Assembly (NCBI GenBank): GCA_018609125.1 | Contig: JABAYF010000022.1 | Location: forward strand, 22,248 to 86,247 | Source: Candidatus Nanopelagicales bacterium | GTDB taxonomy: Bacteria; Actinomycetota; Actinomycetes; S36-B12 | Direction of reading: 5' to 3' | Length of the DNA: 64,000 nucleotides | Part shown: piece after piece, positions 26,558 to 37,274 of the stretch | Layout: each line of letters begins with the position of its first letter | How positions within the stretch are numbered: position 1 is the stretch's first letter | Translations under genes and position numbers: made by a program | The notes under the pieces: generated by a model | Seen by the model: only the letters and a program-made list of their open reading frames with translations | What the model was told of the DNA's origin: nothing | Database searches by the model: none

Positions 26558-28852
26558 CTAGGCGGTGTGTTCGGTTTCGCCGAGTTCTCGGGCACCGGAC
26601 ACCCGGGCAATGGCAATGTCGCAGACGCTGCCATCTCGACAGTCGACGCAGGTGATGAGGCCAGCTGCGACGCGCAACGGTGTGACTCGGTGGCTGTGGC
26701 GAACACCAGAATCATCGACGTAACCGATCACCAGATCGTATTCGGCGCCGATAGCAACGCGAACCAGGGCGAGGGATTCTTCTGCCGCTAGATCTGGCGC
26801 CCCGGTGGCAGCCGGTGCGGCACTGCTGCCGGCCAGATCCGGATGCAGCGACTGAACAATGGCGTCAACCACCGCGTCGGTACGGCTGCTGGTGAGAGTG
26901 TGGGAGACGCCTGACCCCACGAAACGAGGGCTTCGTTTGGGCGATTCAACGTTGATCGCGGTTTCGTTTCCGGTTACCTCAGCGATTGCTGCGAGTCCGA
27001 GGCTGTGTAGAAAGCGAAGGACCTCGGTTGGACTTGCCGTTGCCATGACCACCGCGTCAGAGATTGACTCAAGACCGAGGTCTGCGGCCCGCTGATCAGC
27101 CAAAACTCGAGCGAGGTCTGCGGCATCACTAAATCGAATATAGGCCGATGCAGCGCCCACCTGGATGCTCCCGTGTTTACGTTCAACATCGTGAACAAGG
27201 TAAGTCAAGGCCTGCGGCAGAGGTGTGAGCGAACGTTGCTGCAGCACCGCTACGATCTGGTCCGCTGACCAACCATGATGAAAACCGCGTGCCAGCGATG
27301 ATGCGCTAAAGCGGTAAACCGTTGCCCCGCCAGTGCTTTCCACCTCGGCCAGTAGGTTCAGGTCGTGCGCGGCCTCGGCAATGAGGGGGCCGGGAGCCAC
27401 GGCGGTGAAGTCGCCCTGCACGAGAACTTGATCAACCGGAGCCGGGAGGTAGCGGCGCACGGTGTCGTGCAGTGTGGCGTCGGGCGTATCGTCAATTAAG
27501 CATCGGCCCATCTCGCTGAGTGCGCCATGGCCGGTAATGCCAAATTGTTCACATTCGCTGAGGACAGCGTCGATTGCCTCGGTGGTCGATCGGTGCACGA
27601 GTCGGGCTTGACGGTCGCTCAGGCAAAGCGCAATGTGGTCGGCGCTGATGACCGCTCCGGTAGGTGCATCTGCCAGCACGCGCAGAACAGCGGTGCGAAG
27701 GGCCGGGGCTTGCTCGGAGCGCACCTGGTCTGACAGCGGGTTGATTGCATCGCTGCCCGCTTGTGCGCGACTCACTAAGTGCGGTGCGCGCGGCATGTGC
27801 AGCCAGGCCCGAGCGAGATCGGTCCAGGCGGTGGCAAGGTCATCGGTTCGCCAGGAATCGAAGTCTGCGGTGGGCCGCCAAGCTTCGGGGGATTGACCGT
27901 CGCGGCCGAGTAGGCCCGCCGCGTGCAGAACCTCTAGCAGGGTCGCGGCCTGTTTTTCGCTGAGGCCGACAAGGGTGTTCGAAGCGGCGAGATCCTTGTG
28001 GGTGACCCCACTTTTGCGCAAAACAGCGGGTGCATTGCTCGACCAGGACTGGAGCAGATCAACGCTGTAGTTCACGACCGAGTACACCTGAGCAGCCGCG
28101 GCGGCGTTAACGCGTGTTGAGTCAAGGGTGTCGTTGATGGTGGGTTTCACCGAGGGCCATGCTGGCTGGCGAATGACGGCAGGGTAGCCGACCGCAGCGA
28201 TGCGCAGTGCCATGCCCACCTCGCGCGGTAGGACAACCGAACTGTGTCCCTGGGGTACCAGCAGGTGGCGAGCGAGTAGCCACTCAATGGGTGTGGTGGC
28301 GGAATCGATGCTCACGTATCGGTCGGCATTTTTCACCGCCCCGGTTGGGGGCCCCCACAGCAATTGTTCGATTACCTCGAGGGCTTCTGTAGGAGCATCG
28401 GTTAGCAGGGTGGTGACGTCTGCGGGGGTCCAGGTGGCCATGTCGACGAATCGTTCGCTGCCTAGGGGTCCGAGGCCGCCGGGGTAGGGCCCGATCGCAT
28501 CGCGAGCGGCACGGACCAGCCGCATCTTCTCCCCGCCCCAAACCAGAGCGCGTGACGTCAGCGACTGCACCGAGGCGAGGACAGGTTCATGGAACTCGGG
28601 GGCGAAACACTGGGTGACCGCGTCGAGGTTGATCGGCTCGGCAAGTGCGGCCATGGTTTCTAATACCTGCAATGTGAACCGGTCGAGTTCGTCTAGACAT
28701 TGGTGGACCGAGACCGAGTCTCCGGCCCGCTGGGCCAGCGTGGTGATGTCGCGGGGGGCCGGTTGGGTGAGGTCGGGCCGCATCTGCAGGAGGGTGGTGA
28801 GTTCGAGGGCACTGCGCTGACGCAGGTCATCAGCGAGGCTACGCACATCCAT
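26558..28852 (-). CDS. Helicase-associated (XPB N-terminal-like) domain protein
   Basis: A 764-residue actinobacterial protein like Rv0862c, the partner encoded beside XPB in mycobacteria. It has repeated winged-helix-like helical blocks in the first 400 residues and, near 470-640, the Helicase_C_3-type region (VQGDFTAVAPGPLIAEAAHDL, VYRFSASSLARGFHHGWS). No ATPase motifs are present. It probably assists the XPB helicase. The start MDVRSLADDLRQRSALEL is preferred; AAGGGT lies 6 nt upstream. Only 24 bp separate it from the divergent HAD gene. Confidence 0.85.
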   Translation of the reverse strand: MDVRSLADDLRQRSALELTTLLQMRPDLTQPAPRDITTLAQRAGDSVSVHQCLDELDRFTLQVLETMAALAEPINLDAVTQCFAPEFHEPVLASVQSLTSRALVWGGEKMRLVRAARDAIGPYPGGLGPLGSERFVDMATWTPADVTTLLTDAPTEALEVIEQLLWGPPTGAVKNADRYVSIDSATTPIEWLLARHLLVPQGHSSVVLPREVGMALRIAAVGYPAVIRQPAWPSVKPTINDTLDSTRVNAAAAAQVYSVVNYSVDLLQSWSSNAPAVLRKSGVTHKDLAASNTLVGLSEKQAATLLEVLHAAGLLGRDGQSPEAWRPTADFDSWRTDDLATAWTDLARAWLHMPRAPHLVSRAQAGSDAINPLSDQVRSEQAPALRTAVLRVLADAPTGAVISADHIALCLSDRQARLVHRSTTEAIDAVLSECEQFGITGHGALSEMGRCLIDDTPDATLHDTVRRYLPAPVDQVLVQGDFTAVAPGPLIAEAAHDLNLLAEVESTGGATVYRFSASSLARGFHHGWSADQIVAVLQQRSLTPLPQALTYLVHDVERKHGSIQVGAASAYIRFSDAADLARVLADQRAADLGLESISDAVVMATASPTEVLRFLHSLGLAAIAEVTGNETAINVESPKRSPRFVGSGVSHTLTSSRTDAVVDAIVQSLHPDLAGSSAAPAATGAPDLAAEESLALVRVAIGAEYDLVIGYVDDSGVRHSHRVTPLRVAAGLITCVDCRDGSVCDIAIARVSGARELGETEHTA

Positions 28853-28858
28853 GACCGT

Positions 28859-28869
28859 ACCCTTAGGGT
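28859..28869. promoter_or_regulatory. Overlapping back-to-back -10 elements
   Basis: In the 24-bp gap between divergent start codons, the complement AAGGGT (28859-28864) serves the helicase-associated gene and TAGGGT (28864-28869) serves the HAD gene with 7 nt to GTG 28877. The two hexamers share one base, so only one polymerase could bind at a time. Confidence 0.55.
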
Positions 28870-28876
28870 GATGGTC

Positions 28877-29491
28877 GTGATGCGGACGGTAACCGGTTTC
28901 GACCTTGACATGACCCTGGTGGACTCCGTGGACGGCATTGTCGCCTCGGTGCAGCACGTATGTCGGGGCTATGGCGTCGAGGTCGCGGCGGCCGACATTG
29001 CAGAGACGATTGGCCTGCCACTAGACATGGTCTTCCCGCTCTGGCTGCCCGATGAGCCCTACGCTGCGTTGCTCGCCGGTTACCGCGCTCACTACGCGGA
29101 ATTTGGGGTGCCCCAAAGCCGACCGATGCCGGGTGCGCCGGAACTACTCGATTTCGTCCACACACAGTTGGGGCATTCGGTTGTGGTGACGGCTAAGCAC
29201 ACCCCCATCGCTCAACGGGTGCTGGAGGCGGCTGGCCTGCGAGCTGATCTGGTGGTGGGTGATCTTTTCGCTGAGGCTAAGGCTGAGGTGCTCCTTGCTG
29301 AGCAAGCTTCCTACTACGTGGGGGATCACCCCGGCGACATGATCGCCGCACGCCACGCAAACGCGATCGGCATCGGGGTGACGACCGGCCCGTCCGACGC
29401 TGATGCTCTCCGCGCGGCTGGTGCCGATGTTGTGCTCGCTGACCTCACCGCCGTCACTGACTGGCTACGCGCCAACACCGACAGTGCTTAG
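28877..29491 (+). CDS. HAD-superfamily phosphatase
   Basis: A 204-residue haloacid-dehalogenase-type hydrolase. Motif I is GFDLDMTLVDS near the N-terminus (nucleophile Asp and the +2 Asp), motif II is VVVTAKHTP, motif III Lys lies in ADLVVGDLFAEAKAEVL and motif IV is YYVGDHPGDM. The small alpha-helical cap suggests a phosphoglycolate phosphatase-like enzyme; the substrate is unknown. The GTG at 28877 is supported by the leaderless TAGGGT. The end overlaps the convergent small membrane gene by 4 nt. Confidence 0.85.
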   Translation: MMRTVTGFDLDMTLVDSVDGIVASVQHVCRGYGVEVAAADIAETIGLPLDMVFPLWLPDEPYAALLAGYRAHYAEFGVPQSRPMPGAPELLDFVHTQLGHSVVVTAKHTPIAQRVLEAAGLRADLVVGDLFAEAKAEVLLAEQASYYVGDHPGDMIAARHANAIGIGVTTGPSDADALRAAGADVVLADLTAVTDWLRANTDSA

Positions 29492-29712
29492 CGCCGCCGC
29501 CGTGACCGCGCGGAGCGGAGCACTCCGAGCAAGATGATGGCAAGACCCAACCCGGTGATCATGGAGAGAAACCACATCGCCGGGGGTAGATCGAGTGAAT
29601 CAAAGATCAACGGCAACATAGCGATCACAGTGAAACCCAGACCTACCAGCGTCACGATCCCACCGATGCGCATCAAGCCATCACCAGGTGGGGACGGTGT
29701 CGGATTAGTCAC
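29488..29712 (-). CDS. Small two-helix membrane protein
   Basis: A 74-residue protein with a Pro-rich N-terminus, two membrane helices (GGIVTLVGLGFTVIAMLPLI and WFLSMITGLGLAIILLGVL) and an Arg-rich cytosolic end (RSARSRRRR). I do not recognise the family with confidence; it resembles small actinobacterial DUF proteins next to cspB. The GTG at 29712 is preceded by TAGGGT (complement of 29719-29724) at 6 nt, which supports a real leaderless gene. Confidence 0.7.
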   Translation of the reverse strand: MTNPTPSPPGDGLMRIGGIVTLVGLGFTVIAMLPLIFDSLDLPPAMWFLSMITGLGLAIILLGVLRSARSRRRR

Positions 29713-29808
29713 CCCACCACCCTACGGCTAGCCTTAGAAAACTAAATCGGCAGCAGATCTTGCATCGCTGCACCGGCGCCACGAGTAGATAAGACGGGAG
29801 GTAGGGCA

Positions 29809-30192
29809 GTGCCCATTGGAAAAGTACGCTGGTACGACGTCGACAAGGGCTTTGGATTCCTCGTCACCGACGAAGGCGAGGACGTTTTCGTCCATGCATC
29901 GGCATTGCCCGACGGCATCACGTCCCTCAAGCAGGGCGCTCGCGTGGAATTTGGCATCGTCGACGGCAAGCGTGGCAAGCAGGCGCTCACCCTCATCGTG
30001 CATGAGCCTGCCGCCTCCGTGGTGAAGTCCACGCGCAAGCCGGCCGAAGACATGGCTCCCATCGTGGAGGACATCATCAAATTGCTCGATTCATCGGGCA
30101 ATCAGTTACGGCGGGGCCGCTATCCCAGCGACGATCAGTCCAAGAAGGTTGCCGCACTTTTACGCGCGGTGGCGACTGAGTTTGATGTGTGA
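29809..30192 (+). CDS. Cold-shock domain protein with C-terminal extension (CspB-like)
   Basis: A 127-residue RNA-binding protein. The cold-shock domain fills the first 65 residues with RNP1 KGFGFLVTDEG and RNP2 EDVFVHASAL. A helical extension of about 60 residues follows (MAPIVEDIIKLLDSSGNQLRRGRYP), as in mycobacterial Rv0871. It probably acts as an RNA chaperone. A GGGAGG ribosome site precedes the GTG. Its neighbours (DUF2771, DUF3027, MFS, DUF2530, serC, citA) follow the mycobacterial Rv0871-Rv0889c order. Confidence 0.9.
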   Translation: MPIGKVRWYDVDKGFGFLVTDEGEDVFVHASALPDGITSLKQGARVEFGIVDGKRGKQALTLIVHEPAASVVKSTRKPAEDMAPIVEDIIKLLDSSGNQLRRGRYPSDDQSKKVAALLRAVATEFDV

Positions 30193-30243
30193 TCCTCGCC
30201 CTCGACACATTGAGGCTGCTCAACCCTGTTGGAGGTTAACCCG

Positions 30244-30726
30244 ATGACCCTGCGTCCTACCTATCGACGCGTAGCGTTCGCAGCGTTGGCTTCAGCAGCG
30301 GTGTTTGCGCTCACCGCATGCGAAAAACCCGGTCCGGGTGTTTCTGTTTTTTCTGGTACTTCCACCGAGCACAACCAGGCCCTGTGCTGGTCGTTCAGCG
30401 GGGAAACCCTCGAGCCGGACCAGTGTGCTCAAGATGTTGTCGAGGGTGCGCTAGCCGGACGAGGGGTGTCCTCCATACCCATTATCCCCGGTTCCACGGT
30501 GGGCATCAGCGTGGACCCCACGGTCGCTGATGCGGGCTGGGTGCCCGTGATTGGCTCACAGCGCCTGGTGGAAACACCCATCACCTCAACGTATTTTCGG
30601 TTCGCCTTCCCCGACCTTCAGGAGGTCCCGCCCAGTGGTGTGTCCCTCCAGATCGTGGCAGGCAGTGGTGAAATCACCCGCGGCATCTGGGTATTTCGGT
30701 TGATTCCTAATCCGGGTGTGGGGTGA
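30244..30726 (+). CDS. DUF2771-like lipoprotein
   Basis: A 160-residue lipoprotein with signal peptide and lipobox LTAC (Cys near residue 27). The remainder is a beta-rich domain without catalytic motifs. Its place between cspB and DUF3027 matches mycobacterial Rv0875c (DUF2771), which supports the family name more than sequence alone does. The ATG at 30244 has an ideal GGAGG at 8 nt; a TTG at 30229 is rejected. Its stop overlaps the DUF3027 GTG. Confidence 0.7.
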   Translation: MTLRPTYRRVAFAALASAAVFALTACEKPGPGVSVFSGTSTEHNQALCWSFSGETLEPDQCAQDVVEGALAGRGVSSIPIIPGSTVGISVDPTVADAGWVPVIGSQRLVETPITSTYFRFAFPDLQEVPPSGVSLQIVAGSGEITRGIWVFRLIPNPGVG

Positions 30727-31538
30727 GCGCTGTGCCGAGATCAACCACAGCTAAGGCTGCTGCGGGAAAGAACGCCGCGATCAAATTAGATTCGGCTGGG
30801 GCGAAGGCTGTTGATGTGGCCCGGGCGGCTCTTGAGGCGGAAGTTCCCGTCGAAGATATTGGCGATCATCTGCAGGCCGTCGCCGATGCCGAACGTGTCG
30901 TCACCCACTTCTTTCAATGCCTGAACACCGGCTACGCGGGTTGGCGGTGGGCCGTCACGGTGATGCGCGCTCCGCGGGCGAAAAACATCACCGTGTCCGA
31001 CATCGTGCTACTCCCGGGGCCTGATGCGCTGGTGGCCCCACCATGGGTGCCCTGGCAGGAGCGCGTGCAGCCGGGCGACCTTGGCACCGGCATGGTGTGG
31101 ACAACACCGGTCGACGATGAGCGCCTCACCGCTGGGTTTACCGGCAACGACGAACTTGACGGCCTGACCGAACTTGCCCCGCTGCATCCGTCGCAGTGGG
31201 AGATTGGCCTAGGCCGTGAACGGGTGCTGTCACCGGAGGGCTGGCTCGAGGCTGCGCGCCGCTGGCACGAGGGTGACTATGGGCCCTCAGCTCCGATGGC
31301 GCGTGGTTGCGAATTGAACTGTGCCACCTGCGGTTTCCTGGTGGTCCTTGGCGGGCCACTGGGCCAAGCCTTCGGGCTTTGCGCCCAGGCCATGTCGCCG
31401 GCGGATGGTCATGTTGTTGCCCTCGACTACGGCTGCGGAGCTCACTCGCAGGTGACCGAAGAGGTTGTGGTCCACGAAGTGTTGGTGCCGGTCACCGACG
31501 AACTCAATTACGACATTCTTGACCTGGGTCATTCTTAG
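30723..31538 (+). CDS. DUF3027 family protein
   Basis: A 271-residue cytosolic protein (mycobacterial Rv0877-like). The conserved middle carries GYAGWRWAVTVMRAPRAKNITVSD, WVPWQERVQPGDLG and WHEGDYGPSAPMARGC. A C-terminal zinc-ribbon-like set CELNCATC ... FGLCAQAMSP ... LDYGCGAHS could bind a metal. The function is not known. The GTG overlaps the lipoprotein stop as GTGA, so the two are coupled. Confidence 0.82.
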   Translation: MSAVPRSTTAKAAAGKNAAIKLDSAGAKAVDVARAALEAEVPVEDIGDHLQAVADAERVVTHFFQCLNTGYAGWRWAVTVMRAPRAKNITVSDIVLLPGPDALVAPPWVPWQERVQPGDLGTGMVWTTPVDDERLTAGFTGNDELDGLTELAPLHPSQWEIGLGRERVLSPEGWLEAARRWHEGDYGPSAPMARGCELNCATCGFLVVLGGPLGQAFGLCAQAMSPADGHVVALDYGCGAHSQVTEEVVVHEVLVPVTDELNYDILDLGHS

Positions 31539-31539
31539 A

Positions 31540-31800
31540 TCAACGCATCGGGCGTGAGTTATGGCGTCGGTGACGTGCCACCACGATCACAATTCCGCAA
31601 GCACCGAGGCCTGCCCCGGCAACGCTGATGTGCAGTAGTCGTTCATTGCCGTTGGTGACCGCGATCACGATGGCGGCCAGGGCAAAAATAATTGTGCCGA
31701 TGGTGACCGCCCACACTCCGGAGTCATCGCGTGTGCGTAGCGCTGGGTCGAGGCGGATGCGATCAATCGCAGAGGGTGCGGCGTGCTCGCTGCCGGTCAT
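31540..31800 (-). CDS. DUF2530 family membrane protein
   Basis: An 86-residue protein with two membrane helices around a short loop (WAVTIGTIIFALAAIVIAV and ISVAGAGLGACGIVIVVA), ending in a His/Arg-rich tail, as in DUF2530. The ATG of MTGSEHAA is chosen because TAACGT (complement of 31808-31813) lies 7 nt upstream; another ATG two codons earlier lies inside this spacer. Role unknown. Confidence 0.78.
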   Translation of the reverse strand: MTGSEHAAPSAIDRIRLDPALRTRDDSGVWAVTIGTIIFALAAIVIAVTNGNERLLHISVAGAGLGACGIVIVVARHRRHNSRPMR

Positions 31801-31834
31801 GGACATAACGTTACCGCCCCGTAGTGTGTTGTTC

Positions 31835-31920
31835 GTGTCCCACCGTGCTCGTCGATTCATCACCCTGGGTGTGCTTGCCGCTTTGGTCGTCGGCGGGGTT
31901 GTTGCCGCGCTGATTAACCG

Positions 31921-31924
<4 letters not shown>
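31835..31924 (+). CDS. 29-residue leaderless membrane microprotein
   Basis: GTG at 31835 opens a 29-codon frame: a basic start (MSHRARR), then one hydrophobic helix rich in Gly/Val/Ala, then LINR. TAGTGT at 31822-31827 sits exactly 7 nt upstream, so a leaderless mRNA would begin at this GTG. Positive-inside charge bias and the single helix suggest a small inner-membrane protein. It overlaps the convergent MFS gene by 4 nt. No function can be assigned. It is shorter than usual gene-calling limits. Confidence 0.65.
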
Positions 31925-34231
<2,307 letters not shown>

Positions 34232-34250
34232 CTAGGGGGTGGGGCTGCAT

Positions 34251-35411
34251 CTACTCGCGGTGGGCTGCACCGTCGTCGGCCGCTGGCGGCAACGGGCCGT
34301 ACCCGCTGGGGGCCACCATCTCCGCATCCCAACCTGGCACCATTTCGGGCTTGCGGGGGCGGGGGCCGATGTACTTCGCCGACGGGCGAATCAGTCGGCC
34401 GGTGCGCTTTTGTTCCAAAATGTGCGCACTCCACCCTGCCAACCGAGCGCAGGTGAACATTGAGGTGAACATTTCAGCGGGAACCTCGGCAAAGTCGAGC
34501 ACAATTGCTGCCCAAAACTCCACGTTGGTTTCCAGAACACGGTCCGGTCGACGGCTGCGAAGTTCTTCTAGCGCAGCCTGTTCGAGTGCTGCGGCAACCT
34601 CATAGCGTGGCGCACCCAATTCGCGAGCGGTGCGTCGCAGCACGCGTGCGCGCGGGTCTTCGGCGCGGTACACGCGATGGCCGAAACCCATCAGTCGTTG
34701 GCCTGAATCAAGTACGCGACGCACGTAAGCCTGCGCGTCGCCGGTGCGCTCGATTTCAGCAATCATGCCGAGCACTCGAGCGGGCGCACCACCGTGCAGC
34801 GGGCCACTTATTGCGCCGATCGCCCCAGAAATTGCTGCCGCTACATCGGCTCCGGTGGAGGCGATGATGCGGGAGGAGAAGGTGGAGGCATTCATGCCGT
34901 GTTCGGCAGCCGAGACGAAGTAGGCGTCTACGGCCTGGGTATGGCGGGGGTCTGGCTCGCCACGCCAACGCACCATGAACCGCTCCACGATGGTGCGGGC
35001 CCGGTCAATTTCTGCCTGCGGAATCATCGGGACACCGAGGCCGCGGGCACTTTGAGCGACGAAAGACATCGCCATCACTGAGCTGTGGGCGAGGTTGTCT
35101 CGGGCGGTGTCGTCGTCGATGTCCAATAGTGGCTTCAGGCCCCAGGCGGGGGCGAGCATGGCGATGGCCGATTGCACGTCGACGCGCACATCACCGGAGT
35201 GCACGGGAAGGGGATAGGGCTCTGCGGGAGGCAGTCCGGGATTGAACTCGTTGTCTACCAGCAGTCCCCACACGTTGCCGTAGGAGACTTTCCCCACGAG
35301 GTCTTCTATGTCGACACCGCGATAGCGAAGCGCCCCGCCGGCGCGATCAGGTTCAGCGATCTGCGTCTCGAACGCGATGACGCCTTCTAGCCCGGGCACA
35401 AAATCAACCAT
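34251..35411 (-). CDS. citA: Citrate synthase 2
   Basis: Condenses acetyl-CoA and oxaloacetate. A 386-residue protein close to mycobacterial CitA. It has the start FVPGLEGVIAFETQIAEPD and GALRYRGVDIEDLV, the catalytic segments AAEHGMNAST and GPLHGGAPARV (His), GFGHRVYRAEDPRA (His) and VEFWAAIVLDF (Asp nearby). The ATG at 35411 is preferred; TTG at 35423 is a weaker option because GGGGAG directly abuts it. A palindrome at 35428-35453 separates it from divergent pdxH. Confidence 0.94.
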   Translation of the reverse strand: MVDFVPGLEGVIAFETQIAEPDRAGGALRYRGVDIEDLVGKVSYGNVWGLLVDNEFNPGLPPAEPYPLPVHSGDVRVDVQSAIAMLAPAWGLKPLLDIDDDTARDNLAHSSVMAMSFVAQSARGLGVPMIPQAEIDRARTIVERFMVRWRGEPDPRHTQAVDAYFVSAAEHGMNASTFSSRIIASTGADVAAAISGAIGAISGPLHGGAPARVLGMIAEIERTGDAQAYVRRVLDSGQRLMGFGHRVYRAEDPRARVLRRTARELGAPRYEVAAALEQAALEELRSRRPDRVLETNVEFWAAIVLDFAEVPAEMFTSMFTCARLAGWSAHILEQKRTGRLIRPSAKYIGPRPRKPEMVPGWDAEMVAPSGYGPLPPAADDGAAHRE

Positions 35412-35427
35412 GTAGACATTCAACTCC

Positions 35428-35453
35428 CCCAGGTCAGCCTGGGCTGACCTGGG
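35428..35453. promoter_or_regulatory. Perfect palindrome between citA and pdxH
   Basis: Ten-bp arms CCCAGGTCAG and CTGACCTGGG flank CCTGGG. The centre repeats the arm ends, so several nested pairings exist. It lies in the 60-bp divergent gap and could be an operator or transcript hairpin. Confidence 0.6.
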
Positions 35454-35471
35454 TCATGGTGAGATATCGAT

Positions 35472-36176
35472 ATGCCTGAATCCAACGCATCAGAAGCCAC
35501 GCCGGGTGTCCCCGCCGCGGCCATCCGTGACCTGCGTGTTCACTACGACCTGGCCGCGCTTGATATTGCCGACACCGCTGAGACGCCGCTTGCACAGTTT
35601 CGCTCGTGGTTTGCCGATGCGCAAAGCGCTGAACTGATTGAACCCAACGCCATGGTCGTGTCCACCGCAACGACCGATGGGTCGGTGAGTGGGCGCACCG
35701 TGTTGTTGAAGGAGGCCGACGCTCGCGGGTTTGCGTTCTATACCAATCTTGATTCCCTCAAGGGTGAACAGTTGCGCGCAAACCCATACGTAGCAGCGGT
35801 TTTTCCCTGGTATCCGCTGCATCGTCAGGTTGTGGTTTCTGGGCCGGTGGTGCCGGTGCCGCGTGCAGAAGCTGCCGCCTACTTCGCGTCTCGGCCGCGA
35901 GAGTCTCAATTGGGCGCTTGGGCGAGTAAACAGTCGACGGTGATCTCAGATCGAGAGGTTCTGCACGACAGGTTTACCGCTATGGAGCAGCGTTTTTCCG
36001 GCCGCGAGGTGGAATTCCCGCCGTTTTGGGGCGGATTTATCATCCAGGCGCACTCGGTGGAGTTCTGGCAGGGCCGGCCGTCGCGATTGCACGACCGCAT
36101 TGTTTATCTCACCGATGATGCCCAGCGCGGGCTTTCCGAACCAGACGCTTGGCGACGGGAACGACGCTCGCCCTAG
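35472..36176 (+). CDS. pdxH: Pyridoxamine 5'-phosphate oxidase
   Basis: FMN enzyme that oxidises PNP or PMP to PLP. A 234-residue protein with IRDLRVHYDLAAL at the N-terminus, PNAMVVSTATTDGSVSGRTVLLKE (FMN contacts), GFAFYTNLDSLKGEQL, VFPWYPLHRQVVVSG, SRPRESQLGAWASKQS and the C-terminal EFWQGRPSRLHDR motif. All family blocks are present. It starts at ATG 35472, and its end overlaps the convergent RHH gene by 4 nt. PLP supply fits the nearby serC. Confidence 0.95.
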   Translation: MPESNASEATPGVPAAAIRDLRVHYDLAALDIADTAETPLAQFRSWFADAQSAELIEPNAMVVSTATTDGSVSGRTVLLKEADARGFAFYTNLDSLKGEQLRANPYVAAVFPWYPLHRQVVVSGPVVPVPRAEAAAYFASRPRESQLGAWASKQSTVISDREVLHDRFTAMEQRFSGREVEFPPFWGGFIIQAHSVEFWQGRPSRLHDRIVYLTDDAQRGLSEPDAWRRERRSP

Positions 36177-36475
36177 CGGGGTAGGGATCCGCTCAGAATT
36201 GCGGCCACGAGATCGTCGACGCTCACGCCACGTTCTTTGGCCAGCGCCTTGAGTTTTTTGCGCACTGGTTTGGGTATTTGCACGCTGAGGTCGACCAGTT
36301 TGGATTCCTCGGGCTGTATGACGGCATCAGCGGTGGTGGCACCACCGCGCTGCGGACGAAAACTGGTGGAGCGGATGGTCGGTGTCTCCGTTGTTGCCCG
36401 ACCGCTAACCGGGTGGACACCGGCATCGGGTGCCTTGGTGAGCGCGGGCCGCGGTGCCGGTGCCGATTTCGCCAT
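36173..36475 (-). CDS. Ribbon-helix-helix-like partner of ParA
   Basis: A 100-residue protein. The first 60 residues are Pro/Thr/Arg-rich and probably disordered. The C-terminal 40 (LVDLSVQIPKPVRKKLKALAKERGVSVDDLVAAILSG) form a strand-helix-helix pattern typical of ribbon-helix-helix DNA-binding proteins. It follows the ParA gene by 4 nt in the same direction. A disordered basic N-terminus on an RHH domain is common in ParB-like centromere-binding partners that stimulate ParA ATPase; this role is inferred. Confidence 0.7.
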   Translation of the reverse strand: MAKSAPAPRPALTKAPDAGVHPVSGRATTETPTIRSTSFRPQRGGATTADAVIQPEESKLVDLSVQIPKPVRKKLKALAKERGVSVDDLVAAILSGSLPR

Positions 36476-36479
36476 GGGA

Positions 36480-37271
36480 TTAGCCTAAAGCCGACGGCTG
36501 GTGGGGCAACTGCTCGGTCAACATGAGGTCAAGAAGGTCGTCGAAGGCCTCGGTGACATCGCGCGCACCCGGTGAGGGCCAGGCCTGCACGGGTAGGCCA
36601 GCGCCCTGGGCCTGCTGGACCGCGGATCGTTCGGGTATCACCGGTTCCAGGACCAGATCCGGATAGGCCGAGTGCAGTTCCTTCAGCCGAAATTGATGTT
36701 CGGTCAGGTTGGGTCGCATGCGATTGACGACGATGCCTGCGGGGCGCAACCCAAGATTGATGGATTCGCGGGCCACGGCGATGGCGTGCAGGGCCTGGGC
36801 CGCTCCACGTAGCGCGAAGAAGCCGGGTTCGGTGACGACGAGGGCGGAATCGGCTGCGGCAAGGCTATTGCGGGTGAGTTCACCCAGTGCGGGAGGGCAG
36901 TCGAGCAGCACCAGGTCGTAGGCGTTGGTGACCCCGGTGAGACTTAACCGCAAGCGTGCGGGTGCACCCACCCGGTCCACCGCTTCGCGGTGGGCGAGAG
37001 CTTCTTCTGACGGCAGGAGATGCACTCGCGGACCCCAGCCTGATTCGATGACCGCTTCAGCAGCAATCCCGGTACGCCCATCTGCCAACACGTCGTTGAG
37101 GGTGAAGGTGAACGGTGGCGGGTCCATACTCAAGGTGGCATTGGCCTGTGGGTCGCAATCCACCACCAGCACCGACAGATTTCGTGCCCAGGCAGCACCG
37201 GCCAACCCGAGGGTGACGGTGGATTTACCCACGCCCCCCTTGAGCGACAGCACCGCCAGAATCCGAGTCAT
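36480..37271 (-). CDS. ParA-family ATPase (orphan)
   Basis: A 263-residue deviant Walker A ATPase. Motif KGGVGKSTVTLGLA begins near residue 11, motif A' is VLVVDCDPQANATLS and Walker B is LVLLDCPPALGELT. It lacks the long N-terminus of chromosomal ParA and is not next to parB, gidB or rnpA. It is paired with an RHH-like protein and follows the photolyase by 3 nt. Such orphan ParA proteins position chromosome regions or protein cargo; the cargo here is unknown. Confidence 0.88.
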   Translation of the reverse strand: MTRILAVLSLKGGVGKSTVTLGLAGAAWARNLSVLVVDCDPQANATLSMDPPPFTFTLNDVLADGRTGIAAEAVIESGWGPRVHLLPSEEALAHREAVDRVGAPARLRLSLTGVTNAYDLVLLDCPPALGELTRNSLAAADSALVVTEPGFFALRGAAQALHAIAVARESINLGLRPAGIVVNRMRPNLTEHQFRLKELHSAYPDLVLEPVIPERSAVQQAQGAGLPVQAWPSPGARDVTEAFDDLLDLMLTEQLPHQPSALG

Positions 37272-37274
37272 GAG

